From assembly GCA_963806045.1 (NCBI GenBank), contig CAWDWP010000020.1:186001-250000 (forward strand): DNA of 64,000 nt, in the 5' to 3' direction. Shown here in pieces: positions 1 to 9,808 of the stretch (within the stretch, counting starts at the first letter, position 1; the number at the start of each line of letters is the position of its first letter). The notes beneath the pieces are model-generated. The model did no database searches and was not told where the DNA came from. It saw nothing but the letters and a program-made list of their open reading frames with translations. The position numbers were made by a program, and so were the translations under genes. The DNA comes from DATCHW01 sp963806045 (lineage in GTDB: Bacteria; Bacteroidota; Ignavibacteria; Tepidaquicellales; Tepidaquicellaceae).

Positions 1-161
1 GGATATTCGTTCGATTTTTGACTTCTGACGTCTGCCATTTTACCTTTAAACTTTTTAACTTTTATACTTTTTAACCTTTATACTTTTTAACCTTTACTTT
101 TTACTTTTGAGTTAACTTTTGACATTTGACGTTTGACTTCTGAATTTTGACGTTAAGCTGA
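1..161. repeat. Degenerate pyrimidine-rich short repeat
   Basis: This stretch lies directly after the stop codon of the minus-strand E1 gene. It is built of imperfect units such as CTTTTTAACCTTTATA and TTTTGACATTTGACGTTTGAC repeated in one orientation. No gene is visible in it. A second tract of the same style occurs at 19929-20048, again touching the stop codon of a minus-strand gene. The function is unknown; a transcript-end or interspersed-repeat role is only inferred. Confidence 0.6.
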
Positions 162-2587
162 TCACTTATACAAATCCGGATATTTTTCCGGGTCGCATTC
201 ATTCATCATTTCATAAACTGCTCTGAATACGTCTTCTGCATTTGGCTTTGAGAAATAATCCCCGTCTGTGCCGTATGCTGGGCGGTGAGGTTTTGCGCTG
301 AGTGTTCTTGGCTTGGTATCGAGATACTTATATCCGTCCTGCTCTTCAATCACCTGCTGCATCATATAAGCCGTCGCTCCACCGGGAACATCTTCATCGA
401 GGAATAAAATCCGGTTTGTTTTTTTCAGAGATTCAACGATTGAATAATTTAAATCAAACGGAAGCAATGTCTGAACGTCTATTAGTTCAACTGAAACATT
501 AACTTCCTTAAGTTCTGAAATTGCTTTTTTGGCAATATCAACACAGGCACCGTACGTAACTAAAGTAACATCATTTCCTTCACAAATAATCTCCGGAACT
601 CCGAGTGACAATGTGATATCAGCAACATTATCAGGCATTCTTTCTTTAATTCTGTATGCGTTTAATCTTTCAATAATTAATCCGGGTTCATCTGATTTCA
701 GGAGAGTATTATAGAAACCTGCTGCCTGAGTCATATTTCTTGGAACGCAGATGTAAATTCCGCGGCAGGAATTAATGAGTGTACCCATCGGGGAGCCCGA
801 ATGCCAGATGCCTTCAAGACGATGTCCTCTTGTTCTGATAATGAGAGGTGCTTTCTGACCGCCTTTTGTGCGGTAATGCAGGCAAGCGAGGTCATCACTC
901 AAAACCTGTAATGCATAGAGAATATAATCGAGATACTGAATTTCAACAATTGGTTTTAATCCCCGCAAAGCAGCACCGATACCCTGTCCGACAATTGTAG
1001 ACTCGCGGATACCTGTATCTGTGATTCTTAAATCGCCGTATTTTGCCTGCAGACCTGCAAGTCCCTGATTCACATCTCCGAGCTGTCCGATATCTTCTCC
1101 GATTGCAAATAACCGCGGCTCACGCTCGAATGCATTATCAAAGAAAGCAGAGAAGAACTTCCCTGCCGTCAACCAGTGGGGATTTATCACTATACACAGG
1201 TTTTATTTCTTTTATATTCAGAGCGCATTCATCCGATACACTGTGAAGATGACTGCTGTATCTGTTAAAATTCTCTTCTATAAATCTGTCATAAAAAACC
1301 TCGAGTTTTTTCCTTGCCTCTACTCTTTCATTTCTTGAAAAAATCAGTGCCTCATTCACCGCCCTGCCAATTACTTTTCTATCCTGTTCTATTGTTTTAT
1401 TCAGCCGCTGAGCTAATTCAATGAGTTTATCCTTTTCAGCAGAGGCATCAGCGATTTCGAGAATTAATGTAACAGCTTCATCTCTTTCCTTTTTTATCGG
1501 CTTTACATACTCATCCCAGATTTCCAGTTTTACTTTTCTTACGGTTTCTTTAGCCTCTGTTTCGATTTCATCAAGTTCTTTTTCCGAAGCGATACCTTCT
1601 TTCAGAATCCAGAATCTCATTTGCAGAATGCAGTCAAAATCTTTTTCCCATTGAAGCCGTTCTTTTGTTTTATATCGTTCGTGAGAACCGCTCGTGGAGT
1701 GTCCGAGAGGCTGTGTCATTTCGGTAATATGGAATATTGCCGGAATGTGTTTTTCACGGACAATATCTATTCCTTCCCTGTAAGTTTTTATAAGGTTCTC
1801 GTAATCCCAGCCGTTGACCCTGTAAATTAGAAATCCCTGGTTTGTTTCTTCCCTGTATTCAAACCCGCTAAGAACTTCCGAGATGTTTGATTTTGTAATC
1901 TGGTAAATATTCGGAACGGAAATACCGAATCCGTCATCCCAGATTGAAACAGCCATCGGGACCATAAGCACACCTGCGGCATTAATCGCTTCAAAGAAAA
2001 ATCCTTCCGCTGAACTTGCATTTCCGATAGTTCCGAATGCAACTTCGTTTCCATTAACGGAAAATTCCTTCAGATAAGAAAGTGCCGGGTTTTCACGATA
2101 AAGCTTTAGAGGCATACGCAAGACCAAGCAGGCGCTGCATTTGTCCTGCTGTCGGTGAAATATCAGCAGAGGAATTTTTCATTTCCATTAGATTTTTCCA
2201 GTCACCATTCTCATCAAGTGACCTGGTTGCATAGTGGCAATTCATAGACCTTCCACCGGAACAGGGTTCGTCTTCAATATCGGTAAAAGCATACAATTGT
2301 GTGAAGAATTTCTTTAGGTTTGACATTCCGGATGCAAATGCAAAAGTCTGGTCACGGTAATATCCTGAGCGGAAGTCACCCTTTCGGAAAACTTTCGCCA
2401 TGGCAATCTGCGCTACTTCTTTTCCATCTCCAAAAATTCCGAATTTAGCCTTGCCGGTGAGAACCTCACGCCTGCCCAAAATGCTTGCCTGCCTGCTCTC
2501 ATTGACAATGCGGTAATCGTTTAAAACTTCTTTTTTATAATCGGTGATGGTGTTGTTTATTGTTAATGATTCGTTTTTTCCGGACAT
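162..2587 (-). CDS. Fused 2-oxoacid dehydrogenase E1 alpha/beta (frame broken twice)
   Basis: This is a thiamine-diphosphate E1 component that decarboxylates 2-oxoacids (branched-chain type likely) and passes the acyl group to a lipoyl E2. Three reading-frame segments (2587-2093, 2127-1138, 1190-162) join into one protein of about 807 residues, the length of the fused alpha-beta E1 of Bacteroidota. The alpha half carries GTIGNASSAEGFFFEAIN and the loop HSTSGSHERYKT. The beta half has GEDIG and TDTGIRESTIVGQGIGAA. The breaks lie near 2104 (AYASK then LYREN) and 1152 (DGREVL then SAFFDN), and each is repaired by removing one base. The thiamine motif reads GNASS where the classical motif has GD. 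E2 and E3 are not in the window. The substrate is not determined by the sequence. Confidence 0.85.
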
Positions 2588-2701
2588 AAATTATAACTTA
2601 CACTTTTATAAACCCGATATAACTAATTAAAATTTCAAAGTATTAGTCAAGATAAGAAATGAATTCAAATTCTAAAACTCAAAAAAGTATTTTGATAATA
2701 A

Positions 2702-2730
2702 ACTACAAAAGTCTTCAAGACTTTTGTAGT
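2702..2730. repeat. Perfect palindrome, copy 1
   Basis: The arm ACTACAAAAGTCTT is followed by a single C and its exact reverse complement, giving a 14-bp stem with a one-base loop. The same 29-bp sequence recurs at 5045-5073. It sits between the tail of the minus-strand polyferredoxin gene and the head of the E1 gene. It may act as a bidirectional terminator or a dispersed palindromic element. Confidence 0.85.
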
Positions 2731-2770
2731 CTAAAAAATTCGGAAAACTAACCATGATGATAAATATTAA

Positions 2771-3862
2771 TTATTTGGAATTTTTTTCTGCGTTCATTTT
2801 GAATTCTTTTATAGAATTTGTACCGGTCGGATGTCCGTATTCGTCAATATAATTATAATGATAAAGATATTCTTCTTTTGAGACATTGTTTTGCCAGAAG
2901 CCGGTTACCATTCCAATTCCGGTTGTAACGAGAAATACTGCAACAATTACGAAAGCAATAATTTTTTTATTGATTTTCTTTTTAATAAATACCGGTCTGA
3001 CATATAGTGTATTCTTGACAGGACAGGCATCAACACAGCTAAAACAGGAAGTGCATTCGTCGGAAATTACAGTTTTCATTTTATGGACTTTTATAAATGA
3101 AGGACAAGCTTTTGTGCATAAATCACAGTTGATACAAGTCTGAGTATCCCTTTTAATTTTTACGGGACTGAAGAAAGATATTATCCCAAGCAAAGCTCCG
3201 TAAGGGCAAAGATACCGGCACCAGAAATTTCTTATCACTATCGAAAGAAAAAATAATGCCGAGAGGACAATCAGGGAAAACTGCGATATCTTTGCAAAGA
3301 AATAGTACATCTTGACATCCGCAACTAAATTGTATGAACTGTCGAGGAATGCCCTGACCGCGACTTCCTTCATCATAAAAAAGACTGCATAAAGCAAAAA
3401 TCCAAGAAGTATATATTTAAGGCTTCTTAGCGGATAGTCGAGGAACTTCGGCATTTTAATTTTTCTTCTGAAGATTTTCTCACCTATATTTCCAATCATC
3501 TCAGAAATAAAACCTACTGGACAAAGCCAGCTGCAAAAAGACTTCCCGACAACAAAAGACATAATGATGATAGCCAAAAAAATCATCAATCCTGCTGGGT
3601 GTGCGGGATGTATTGAGCCGGTTTTAAGAAAAACGAACAAGCTCATAAAAGAACTGATGGGCAGAAATCCGTCCACTCCGGGAGGACGACTGTAAAAGGC
3701 TGCATTTCCTCCTGATTCTAAATATTTTACAAACAGGTGGAATTCATAGCCAATCCATATACAAAGCAATACAAATAAAATCTGAACAATAAGCCGCAAA
3801 CTCTGTATGGGCTTATCATTATTTTTAATTATTTTTTCTTTTATTTTTATACTGTTTTCCAT
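2771..3862 (-). CDS. Membrane-bound 4Fe-4S polyferredoxin (NapH/CcoG-like)
   Basis: A 363-residue inner-membrane electron-transfer protein. There are about five hydrophobic segments (around residues 23-45, 88-106, 148-165, 195-212 and 300-320). Two membrane-linked CxxxCP motifs, C110-SWL-C114P and C215-RYL-C219P, are typical of NapH/NosR/CcoG proteins. Two bacterial-ferredoxin clusters follow: C243xxC246xxC249xxxC253P and C270xxC273xxC276xxxC280P. It lies 36 bp downstream of the Rrf2 regulator in the same direction, and an Rrf2-like operator overlaps its start codon. A role in passing electrons to or from the quinone pool is known for the family. The partner enzyme here is unknown; the nearby globin suggests nitrosative stress, which is inference. 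Confidence 0.85.
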   Translation of the reverse strand: MENSIKIKEKIIKNNDKPIQSLRLIVQILFVLLCIWIGYEFHLFVKYLESGGNAAFYSRPPGVDGFLPISSFMSLFVFLKTGSIHPAHPAGLMIFLAIIIMSFVVGKSFCSWLCPVGFISEMIGNIGEKIFRRKIKMPKFLDYPLRSLKYILLGFLLYAVFFMMKEVAVRAFLDSSYNLVADVKMYYFFAKISQFSLIVLSALFFLSIVIRNFWCRYLCPYGALLGIISFFSPVKIKRDTQTCINCDLCTKACPSFIKVHKMKTVISDECTSCFSCVDACPVKNTLYVRPVFIKKKINKKIIAFVIVAVFLVTTGIGMVTGFWQNNVSKEEYLYHYNYIDEYGHPTGTNSIKEFKMNAEKNSK

Positions 3863-3884
3863 ATCGGATAAAATAGTCTGATTT
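3861..3884. promoter_or_regulatory. Putative Rrf2-type operator in front of the polyferredoxin
   Basis: A 24-bp interrupted palindrome matches the site at 4334-4357 at 20 of 24 positions (halves ATCGGAT and GTCTGATTT around an AT-rich centre). It covers the first base of the polyferredoxin start codon and its leader. The match between two sites in front of the regulator and its neighbour supports a shared operator. Confidence 0.65.
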
Positions 3885-3898
3885 AAATATAAAAAATT

Positions 3899-4327
3899 TT
3901 ATAAATTAATCTTTCTGATGGTTTTCATTTTAAAATCTTCGAGATTTTCCTCAATCAGCATATTATAGGCATCTTCTCTTAATTTTCCCCATTTGTTATG
4001 AACAGGGCATGGATTTCCGGGCGAGCATTTCGGGAATCCCAGAACACAGCTTTCAAAAACCTTTAGTCCGTCTATAGCTTTTACGATATCCAGCAAACGG
4101 ATTTTTGAGGGTTCTTTTGCCAGGCTGAATCCTCCCTTATTACCTTTGCGGGATTTTATCAATTTGAATTTGGTCAGATTCTGGAGGATTTTTGAAATGA
4201 ATTCTCTTGGAATCCTCAGTTTTTTTGATATTTCATCGGCGGAAACAACCACATCTTTCCCCTTTGCAGAGAGATAAAGCACCGCCCTGAGCCCATATTC
4301 ACATTTTTTAGAAAATATTACTGTCAT
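3899..4327 (-). CDS. Rrf2-family Fe-S transcriptional regulator (NsrR/IscR-like)
   Basis: A 142-residue winged-helix regulator. The N-terminus FSKKCEYGLRAVLYLS, the recognition-helix region RIPREFISKILQNL (about 38-51) and the wing KGNKGGFSLA are characteristic of Rrf2 proteins. Three cysteines, C94, C101 and C107, stand in the usual cluster-binding loop (ESCVLGFPKC then NPCPVH), so it can probably bind an iron-sulfur cluster and sense nitric oxide, oxygen or cluster status. It is transcribed away from the globin gene and ahead of the polyferredoxin. A perfect palindrome just upstream suggests autoregulation. NsrR-like function is favoured by the globin neighbour but not proved. Confidence 0.85.
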   Translation of the reverse strand: MTVIFSKKCEYGLRAVLYLSAKGKDVVVSADEISKKLRIPREFISKILQNLTKFKLIKSRKGNKGGFSLAKEPSKIRLLDIVKAIDGLKVFESCVLGFPKCSPGNPCPVHNKWGKLREDAYNMLIEENLEDFKMKTIRKINL

Positions 4328-4333
4328 ATAATC

Positions 4334-4357
4334 AAATCAGATAAATTAATCTGATTT
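4334..4357. promoter_or_regulatory. Perfect palindromic operator of the Rrf2 regulator
   Basis: AAATCAGAT and its exact reverse complement ATCTGATTT are separated by six AT bases, 7 bp upstream of the regulator start codon. A similar half-site, AATCAGA, follows at about 4364. A near-identical site lies before the polyferredoxin at 3861-3884. Confidence 0.75.
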
Positions 4358-4423
4358 AAAAATAATCAGAATGGATTAATTTGTCAATTCAAAATGAATT
4401 TTTGTAAAGAAAACAGAATTTTA

Positions 4424-4470
4424 AACGCGAAGAAAGCAAAGATCTTCGCAGAGGGCGCAAAAAAAGTGAT
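4424..4470. repeat. Fragment of a GCGAAGAAAGC-type short word repeat
   Basis: This AT-rich intergenic region between the divergent Rrf2 and globin genes contains GCGAAGAAAGCAAAG followed by CTTCGCAGAGGGCGCAAA. The style resembles the short word-like intergenic repeats found in many bacterial genomes. Low confidence. Confidence 0.3.
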
Positions 4471-4616
4471 ATGGTTAATAATTAGTTTGGAGCATAATAA
4501 ACTAATATTGTCGATTTGCGGTATATTCTCCGAAACATTATTTAATTTATGAGGTTATAATAAGAAACTTTATTATTTGAATCATAAAATTTATTTTAAG
4601 GAAAATAATTGAAATA

Positions 4617-5036
4617 ATGGATATTAATCTGACGCAAGAAGAAATAAAATTAATACAGGATAGTTTTGCTAAAATCTGTGATGATTCGAACATAACTGCC
4701 AAGCTGCTTTATGATAAACTGTTTGAATCACATCCTGAAATATCAAAGATATTTAAAGGGGATATGGAGGAGCAGGAAGAAAAATTAATGAAAATGCTTA
4801 AAACTGTGATAAACGGTTTAAATAATCCTCACATCATTATTGCTGCTGTACAGGATTTAGGAAAGAAACATTTTGAATACGGTGTGTTAACGGCTCATTT
4901 TAAAAGCTTCAAACAGGCTCTGATGTTTTCGCTTGAAATCCAGCTAACGGGCGAATGGACAGATGAATTGAAAGCTGCCTGGGGAAAACTTTATGACATC
5001 CTTGCCGAATCCATGCAGGGCTTACAGTATAAATAA
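4617..5036 (+). CDS. Single-domain globin (flavohemoglobin/Vgb-like haem domain)
   Basis: A 139-residue globin without a reductase domain. The proximal haem ligand is H85 in LGKKHFEYGV, the classic F-helix motif of bacterial myoglobin-like globins. F46 in IFKGDM fits the CD1 phenylalanine, and Q53 is a candidate distal residue. The family binds oxygen and nitric oxide and can act as a nitric oxide dioxygenase when an electron donor is present. A purine-rich AAGGAAAAT lies about 12 bases before the ATG. It is divergent from the Rrf2 regulator, with about 290 bp between them. The nearby Fe-S regulator and polyferredoxin suggest a nitric-oxide response, which is inference. Confidence 0.88.
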   Translation: MDINLTQEEIKLIQDSFAKICDDSNITAKLLYDKLFESHPEISKIFKGDMEEQEEKLMKMLKTVINGLNNPHIIIAAVQDLGKKHFEYGVLTAHFKSFKQALMFSLEIQLTGEWTDELKAAWGKLYDILAESMQGLQYK

Positions 5037-5042
5037 ATAAAA

Positions 5043-5075
5043 AAACTACAAAAGTCTTCAAGACTTTTGTAGTTT
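5043..5075. repeat. Perfect palindrome, copy 2
   Basis: The same 29-bp core as at 2702-2730, here with stems extended to 16 bp (AAACTACAAAAGTCTT, one base, exact complement). It is 7 bp after the globin stop codon, between two convergent genes, so it could serve as a terminator hairpin for both. Confidence 0.85.
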
Positions 5076-5103
5076 ACGTTACATTTTAATTAACCTTCGG
5101 AAT

Positions 5104-5128
5104 GACAGACAAGAATGTCTGTCCTACT
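5104..5128. repeat. Dispersed GACAGACA palindromic repeat, copy 1
   Basis: GACAGACA, AGAA, TGTCTGTC and then CTACT. The identical 25 bp occurs in the opposite orientation at 26307-26331, over 21 kb away. It follows the other palindrome (5043-5075) and ends 7 bp before the stop of the minus-strand DHOD-like gene. Confidence 0.8.
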
Positions 5129-5134
5129 AATATT

Positions 5135-6133
5135 TTAAATTTTCCGTTTGTAGCTATTCAGTATTTTCATATAGTTTGCACGCTCGAATGCTGCGGGCTC
5201 AGCAACAGATTTCTGGCTCATACTTCCTTTCATCGTGCTGATTGAATCGTATTCTTTCTGATCCATCCATTCTTCGATTCCTTTTAAAATGTGCTTCATT
5301 CTTCCGACACCATTGTGAAGTAATTCCGAACACAACATTGCAACATCGCCGCCTGCCATCATTATTTTAATTACATCCATCGCAGAATGAATCCCGGTTG
5401 TTGCTGCCATGTTCGCCTTTATATGTCCATATAGAATCGCAATCCAGCGGAGAGGAAGCCTCATTTCCCAGTTACTGCTGAGTTCTAATTCTGCTTTTAT
5501 TTCCAGTGAATCCAGATCGAAATCAGGCTGATAGAACCTGTTAAACAGTACCAATGCGTCAGCACCTGCTTCATCAAGCTGCTTTGCAATATTAGAAAGT
5601 GATGAGAAATAAGGACTGAGTTTCATTGCGACAGGAATTTTCACTGATTCTTTTATCGCTTTCAGGTTATCTACATAAATCTGGTCTACTTCGCTTCCTT
5701 TTAAATCAGGATTTGTAGCGAGGTAATATGTATTAAGTTCGAGTCCATCTGCTCCTGCGTCTTCAATAAGTTTTGCATATTTCATCCATCCGCCTTTGCT
5801 GACTCCGTTAAGGCTTCCGATAACCGGAATTTTAACCGACTCCTTAATTTTTCTTATATGCTCGAGATATTCATCCGGTCCGAGATGAAACTCGTGAATT
5901 TCCGGAAAATAATCTACTGCTTCTGCATAATCACCGCCTGTGGTGGTGAGGTAGTGGTCGAGTTCTTTTGCTTCGTGAGTAATCTGCTCTTCAAATAAAG
6001 AGTAAACAACAACTGCAGATGCTCCTGCATCTTCCAGTTCTTTAACTCCATCTACAGACTTTGAAAGAGGTGATGCCGAAGGAACGAGCGGGTTCTTCAG
6101 CTTTAAGCCCATATAGTTAGTTGATAAGTCCAC
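5135..6133 (-). CDS. Dihydroorotate dehydrogenase-like flavoprotein
   Basis: A 332-residue FMN-binding TIM-barrel protein related to class 1 dihydroorotate dehydrogenase (opening YMGLKLKNPLVPSASPLS). The core shows VIGSLNG, GLELNTYYLA, VAMKLSP, ALVLFNRFY and a C-terminal phosphate-binding-like stretch TTGIHSAMDVIKIMMAGG. A family annotated dihydroorotate dehydrogenase-like is often found beside pyruvate:ferredoxin oxidoreductase, as here, where it lies 41 bp downstream of that gene in the same direction. True PyrD activity is uncertain: no pyrimidine genes are nearby. A redox role tied to the ferredoxin-dependent oxidoreductase is possible. Confidence 0.82.
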   Translation of the reverse strand: MDLSTNYMGLKLKNPLVPSASPLSKSVDGVKELEDAGASAVVVYSLFEEQITHEAKELDHYLTTTGGDYAEAVDYFPEIHEFHLGPDEYLEHIRKIKESVKIPVIGSLNGVSKGGWMKYAKLIEDAGADGLELNTYYLATNPDLKGSEVDQIYVDNLKAIKESVKIPVAMKLSPYFSSLSNIAKQLDEAGADALVLFNRFYQPDFDLDSLEIKAELELSSNWEMRLPLRWIAILYGHIKANMAATTGIHSAMDVIKIMMAGGDVAMLCSELLHNGVGRMKHILKGIEEWMDQKEYDSISTMKGSMSQKSVAEPAAFERANYMKILNSYKRKI

Positions 6134-6174
6134 TTTGATTATAATTTAATTTTATAAAATTCTATTTATAATTA

Positions 6175-9100
6175 TTATGATTTCTTATTATACATTTCCG
6201 AAAAATCTTTGTAGAGTTTCCATCTTAAATCAACATCTTTCTGAGCTAACTCGAGCAATTTCTTAGCATGCTCAGGTTCGGATTTCGTAAGCATCTTATA
6301 CCTTGTTTCCTTATATGCATATTCTTCAAATTTTATTTTCGGATCACCTGAATCAAGCTTAAATGGATTTTTACCTTCCAATTAACTGTTCAGGATTATA
6401 CCTGAATAGCTGCCAGTATCCGCTATCAACAGCTGCCTTCTGATTTTCAAGCGCCTTTGTCATATTAATTCCATGCGCTATGCAATGGCTGTATGCAATA
6501 ATCAGTGAAGGTCCGTCATAAGCTTCTGCTTCAAGGAATGCCCTCAGTGTCTGAATATCGTTTGCACCCATCGCTACTTTTGCTACGTAAACATTTCCGT
6601 AATTCACTGCCATCATTGCAAGGTCTTTTTTCGGAGTCGGCTTGCCTGAGGCTGCAAACTTTAGCAACTGCACCGAGTCCGGTAGATTTTGACATCTGAC
6701 CGCCTGTATTTGAATATACTTCAGTATCGAGTACGAGTATATTTACATTTTTTCCTGATGCTATTACGTGGTCGAGCCCGCCGTAACCAATATCATAAGC
6801 CCATCCGTCGCCGCCCATAATCCAGACAGATTTCTTCACAAGATAATCTGCTAAGCTTAACAAATCTTCTGACTCAGGAGTTTTAATTTTGTTAAGTGTA
6901 CCTTTTAATTTTTCAACTCTTTCACGCTGTTCATAAATTCCCTGTTCATCTTTTTGGTTTGCATTCAGAATTGCAGTCTGCAAGTTCAGCACCGACTTTA
7001 TCTTTCAGCCTTATTAATAGTTCATTCGCATATTCATTATGTTTATCAATAGCGACTCTCATTCCCATTCCAAATTCAGCATTATCTTCAAAAAGTGAAT
7101 TTGACCAGGCAGGTCCTCTGCCTTCTTTATTCATCGCCCATGGAGTAGTAGGAAGGTTGCCGCCGTAGATAGATGAACATCCTGTTGCATTTGCCACGAC
7201 TGTCCTGTCACCGAATAATTGTGAAACAAGTTTTACATAAGGTGTTTCACCGCAGCCGGCACAGGCACCTGAGAATTCAAATAATGGCTGGAGGAACTGA
7301 CTTCCTTTTATTGTTCCGACATTCACTTTTGCCCTGTCCATTTCCGGCAAACTCAGGAAGTATTCGAAATTTACCTTTTCCTGTTCTCTTATAGGAATTT
7401 GAGGAGCCATATTAAGAGCTTTCAGTTTTACTTCGTGTTTATTCTTTGCGGGACATATTTCAACGCATAGTCCGCATCCGGTACAGTCTTCAACTGCGAC
7501 CTGAATGGAATATGCAGTTCCGGCTTCAAATTCTTTTCCTTTTGCTTCCATCTTTTTGAATGTTGACGGAGCATTATTTAATATTTTTTCATCATATGCT
7601 TTTATCCTGATGGATGCATGCGGACAAATCATTGCACACTTGCCGCATTGAATACACCATTCCTGGTCCCAGACAGGCACCTCAAGGGCGATGTTCCTCT
7701 TTTCCCATTGAGTGGTTCCGGAGGGGAATGTGCCATCTATAGGCATTTCGCTCACAGCTACATCATCACCTGTTACCTTCAATCATTTTGGCAAGAGTTT
7801 TCTTTACAAATTCAGGTGCATTGACTGCTACCGAAGGCGGAACCTGGACTTCGGTTATTTTAACTTCGGATAATTCAATCTTGTGGAGATTTTCAAGTGT
7901 TTTATCTACTGCCTGATAATTCTGCTTTACAATTTCATCGCCTTTTGAGCCGTATGTTTTTTTAATTGATTCTTTAATTTTCTTTATGGCTTCATCTTTT
8001 GGAAGTACACCTGAGATTGCAAAGAAGCAGGTCTGCATAATTGTATTAACACGCGAACCCATTCCGGTATCTTTTGCCACAGTATAACCATCAATCAAAT
8101 AGAAATTAAGTTTCTTTTCGTGAATCTGATTGCATACTTTTTTCGGAAGCATCTTCAAAGTTTCTTCTTTGCTCAAAGGACTATTTAACAGGAAGGTACT
8201 GCCTTCTTTTGCATTTTTCAACATGTCAAATTTTTCGAGGAAACCAAACTGATGGCATCCTATGAAATCTGCTTCCTGAACCAGGTAGGCTGACCTTATC
8301 GGTTTCTTCCCGAATCTAAGATGTGATATAGTTGTTGAGCCGGATTTTTTAGAGTCATATACAAAATATCCCTGTGCATAATTTTCAGTTTCTTCACCTA
8401 TAATCTTAATAGAATTTTTATTTGCTCCGACTGTTCCATCTGCACCAAGTCCATAGAACAAACAGCTTACCATAGTATCATCTTTTATCATGAATTTCTT
8501 ATCGTAATCCAGCGATGTCATTGTAACGTCATCATTGATTCCAATTGTGAAATGGTTTTTGGGTTCATCTTTTTTTAGTTCATCATAAACTGCTTTAACC
8601 ATTGCCGGAGTAAATTCTTTAGAAGATAATCCGAATCTGCCGCCTGTAATATGAGGCATTTGAGCAAGTGGTTTTTTGCTGCTGCTCATAGCTTCATTGA
8701 TAGCGGTTATAACATCCAGGTAAAGCGGCTCGCCAATGCTTCCGGGCTCTTTTGTCCTGTCGAGAACGGCGATTTTCTTTACTGATTTTGGGAGAGCTTC
8801 TATAAAATGTTTTACGCTGAATGGCCTGAACAACCTTACTTTCAATAAACCAACTTTTTCGCTGTTCTTTAAAAGATACTCAATCGTTTCTTCAGAGGTT
8901 TCTGCGCCTGAACCCATAATTATAACAACTCTTTCAGCATCCGGAGCACCAACATAATCAAAAAGCTTATATTTTCTTCCTGCAATTTCACCAAACTTAT
9001 TCATAGCATTCTGAACTATTTCCGGACAAGCGAGATAAAATTTATTTACTGTTTCCCTGCCCTGAAAATAAACATCAGGATTCTGTGCTGTACCGCGAAT

Positions 9101-9742
9101 GAATGGATTATCCGGTGACATTGCACGCTTGCGATGCTCTTTTACATACTTTTCATCTATCATTGCTTTTACATCATCAGAGGTGAGCTGTTCAATTTTC
9201 ATTACTTCCGCCGAAGTTCTGAATCCGTCAAAGAAATGCAGGAAAGGAAGTCTGGACTCAAGTGATGCCCTTTGTGCAATCAATGCGAAATCCATTACTT
9301 CCTGAACAGAATTCGAGCAAAGCATAGCATAACCCGTTTGCCGTGTTGCCATAACGTCGCTATGGTCGCCAAAAATCGAAAGTGCCTGTGCAGAAAGAGA
9401 CCTTGCAGAGACGTGGAATACTGTTGAAGTAAGTTCGCCTGCTATTTTATACATATTCGGAATCATTAACAATAATCCCTGTGATGCAGTGAATGTCGTG
9501 GTAAGGGAACCGCTCTGAAGTGCACCGTGAACAGCACCGGCCGCTCCGCCTTCGCTTTGCAATTCCACAACAACGGGGACAGTTCCCCAGATATTTTTTC
9601 TTCCGACTGCCGACCAGGCATCGGATAATTCGCCCATCGTTGATGACGGGGTAATCGGGTAAATCGCAATCACTTCATTAGTCTGGTGCGCAATATACGC
9701 AGCAGCTTCATTTCCGTCAATTGTTACTTTCTTACGTTCCAT
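6175..9742 (-). CDS. nifJ: Pyruvate:ferredoxin (flavodoxin) oxidoreductase, frame broken four times
   Basis: This enzyme converts pyruvate and CoA to acetyl-CoA and CO2 with reduced ferredoxin, in the cytoplasm. Five segments (9742-7766, 7782-6946, 6992-6531, 6673-6371, 6381-6175) join to about 1187 residues, the normal single-chain length. The start reads DGNEAAAYIAHQTNEVIAIYPITPSS. Two ferredoxin clusters, CIQCGKCAMICPH and CTGCGLCVEICP, the thiamine-domain cysteine motif SGACAGCGETPYVKL and GGDGWAYDIGYGGLDHV follow in the expected order. Breaks lie near 7771, 6975, 6659 and 6379, and each is cured by removing one base. GGAG stands 11 bases before the start. Because every domain is present and conserved, I regard the breaks as probable consensus errors. 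The DHOD-like gene follows. Confidence 0.9.
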
Positions 9743-9808
9743 TATTTTTTTACTCCTGTTATTATTATCTAATATTAAATTTTTATCAAACTTTTTTAAT
9801 TATTTATA

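Noticed and set aside
162..9742. Programmed +1 frameshifting as an explanation for the broken genes
   Set aside because: The break sites share no common slippery motif or stimulatory structure, and several occur in one gene (four in the oxidoreductase).
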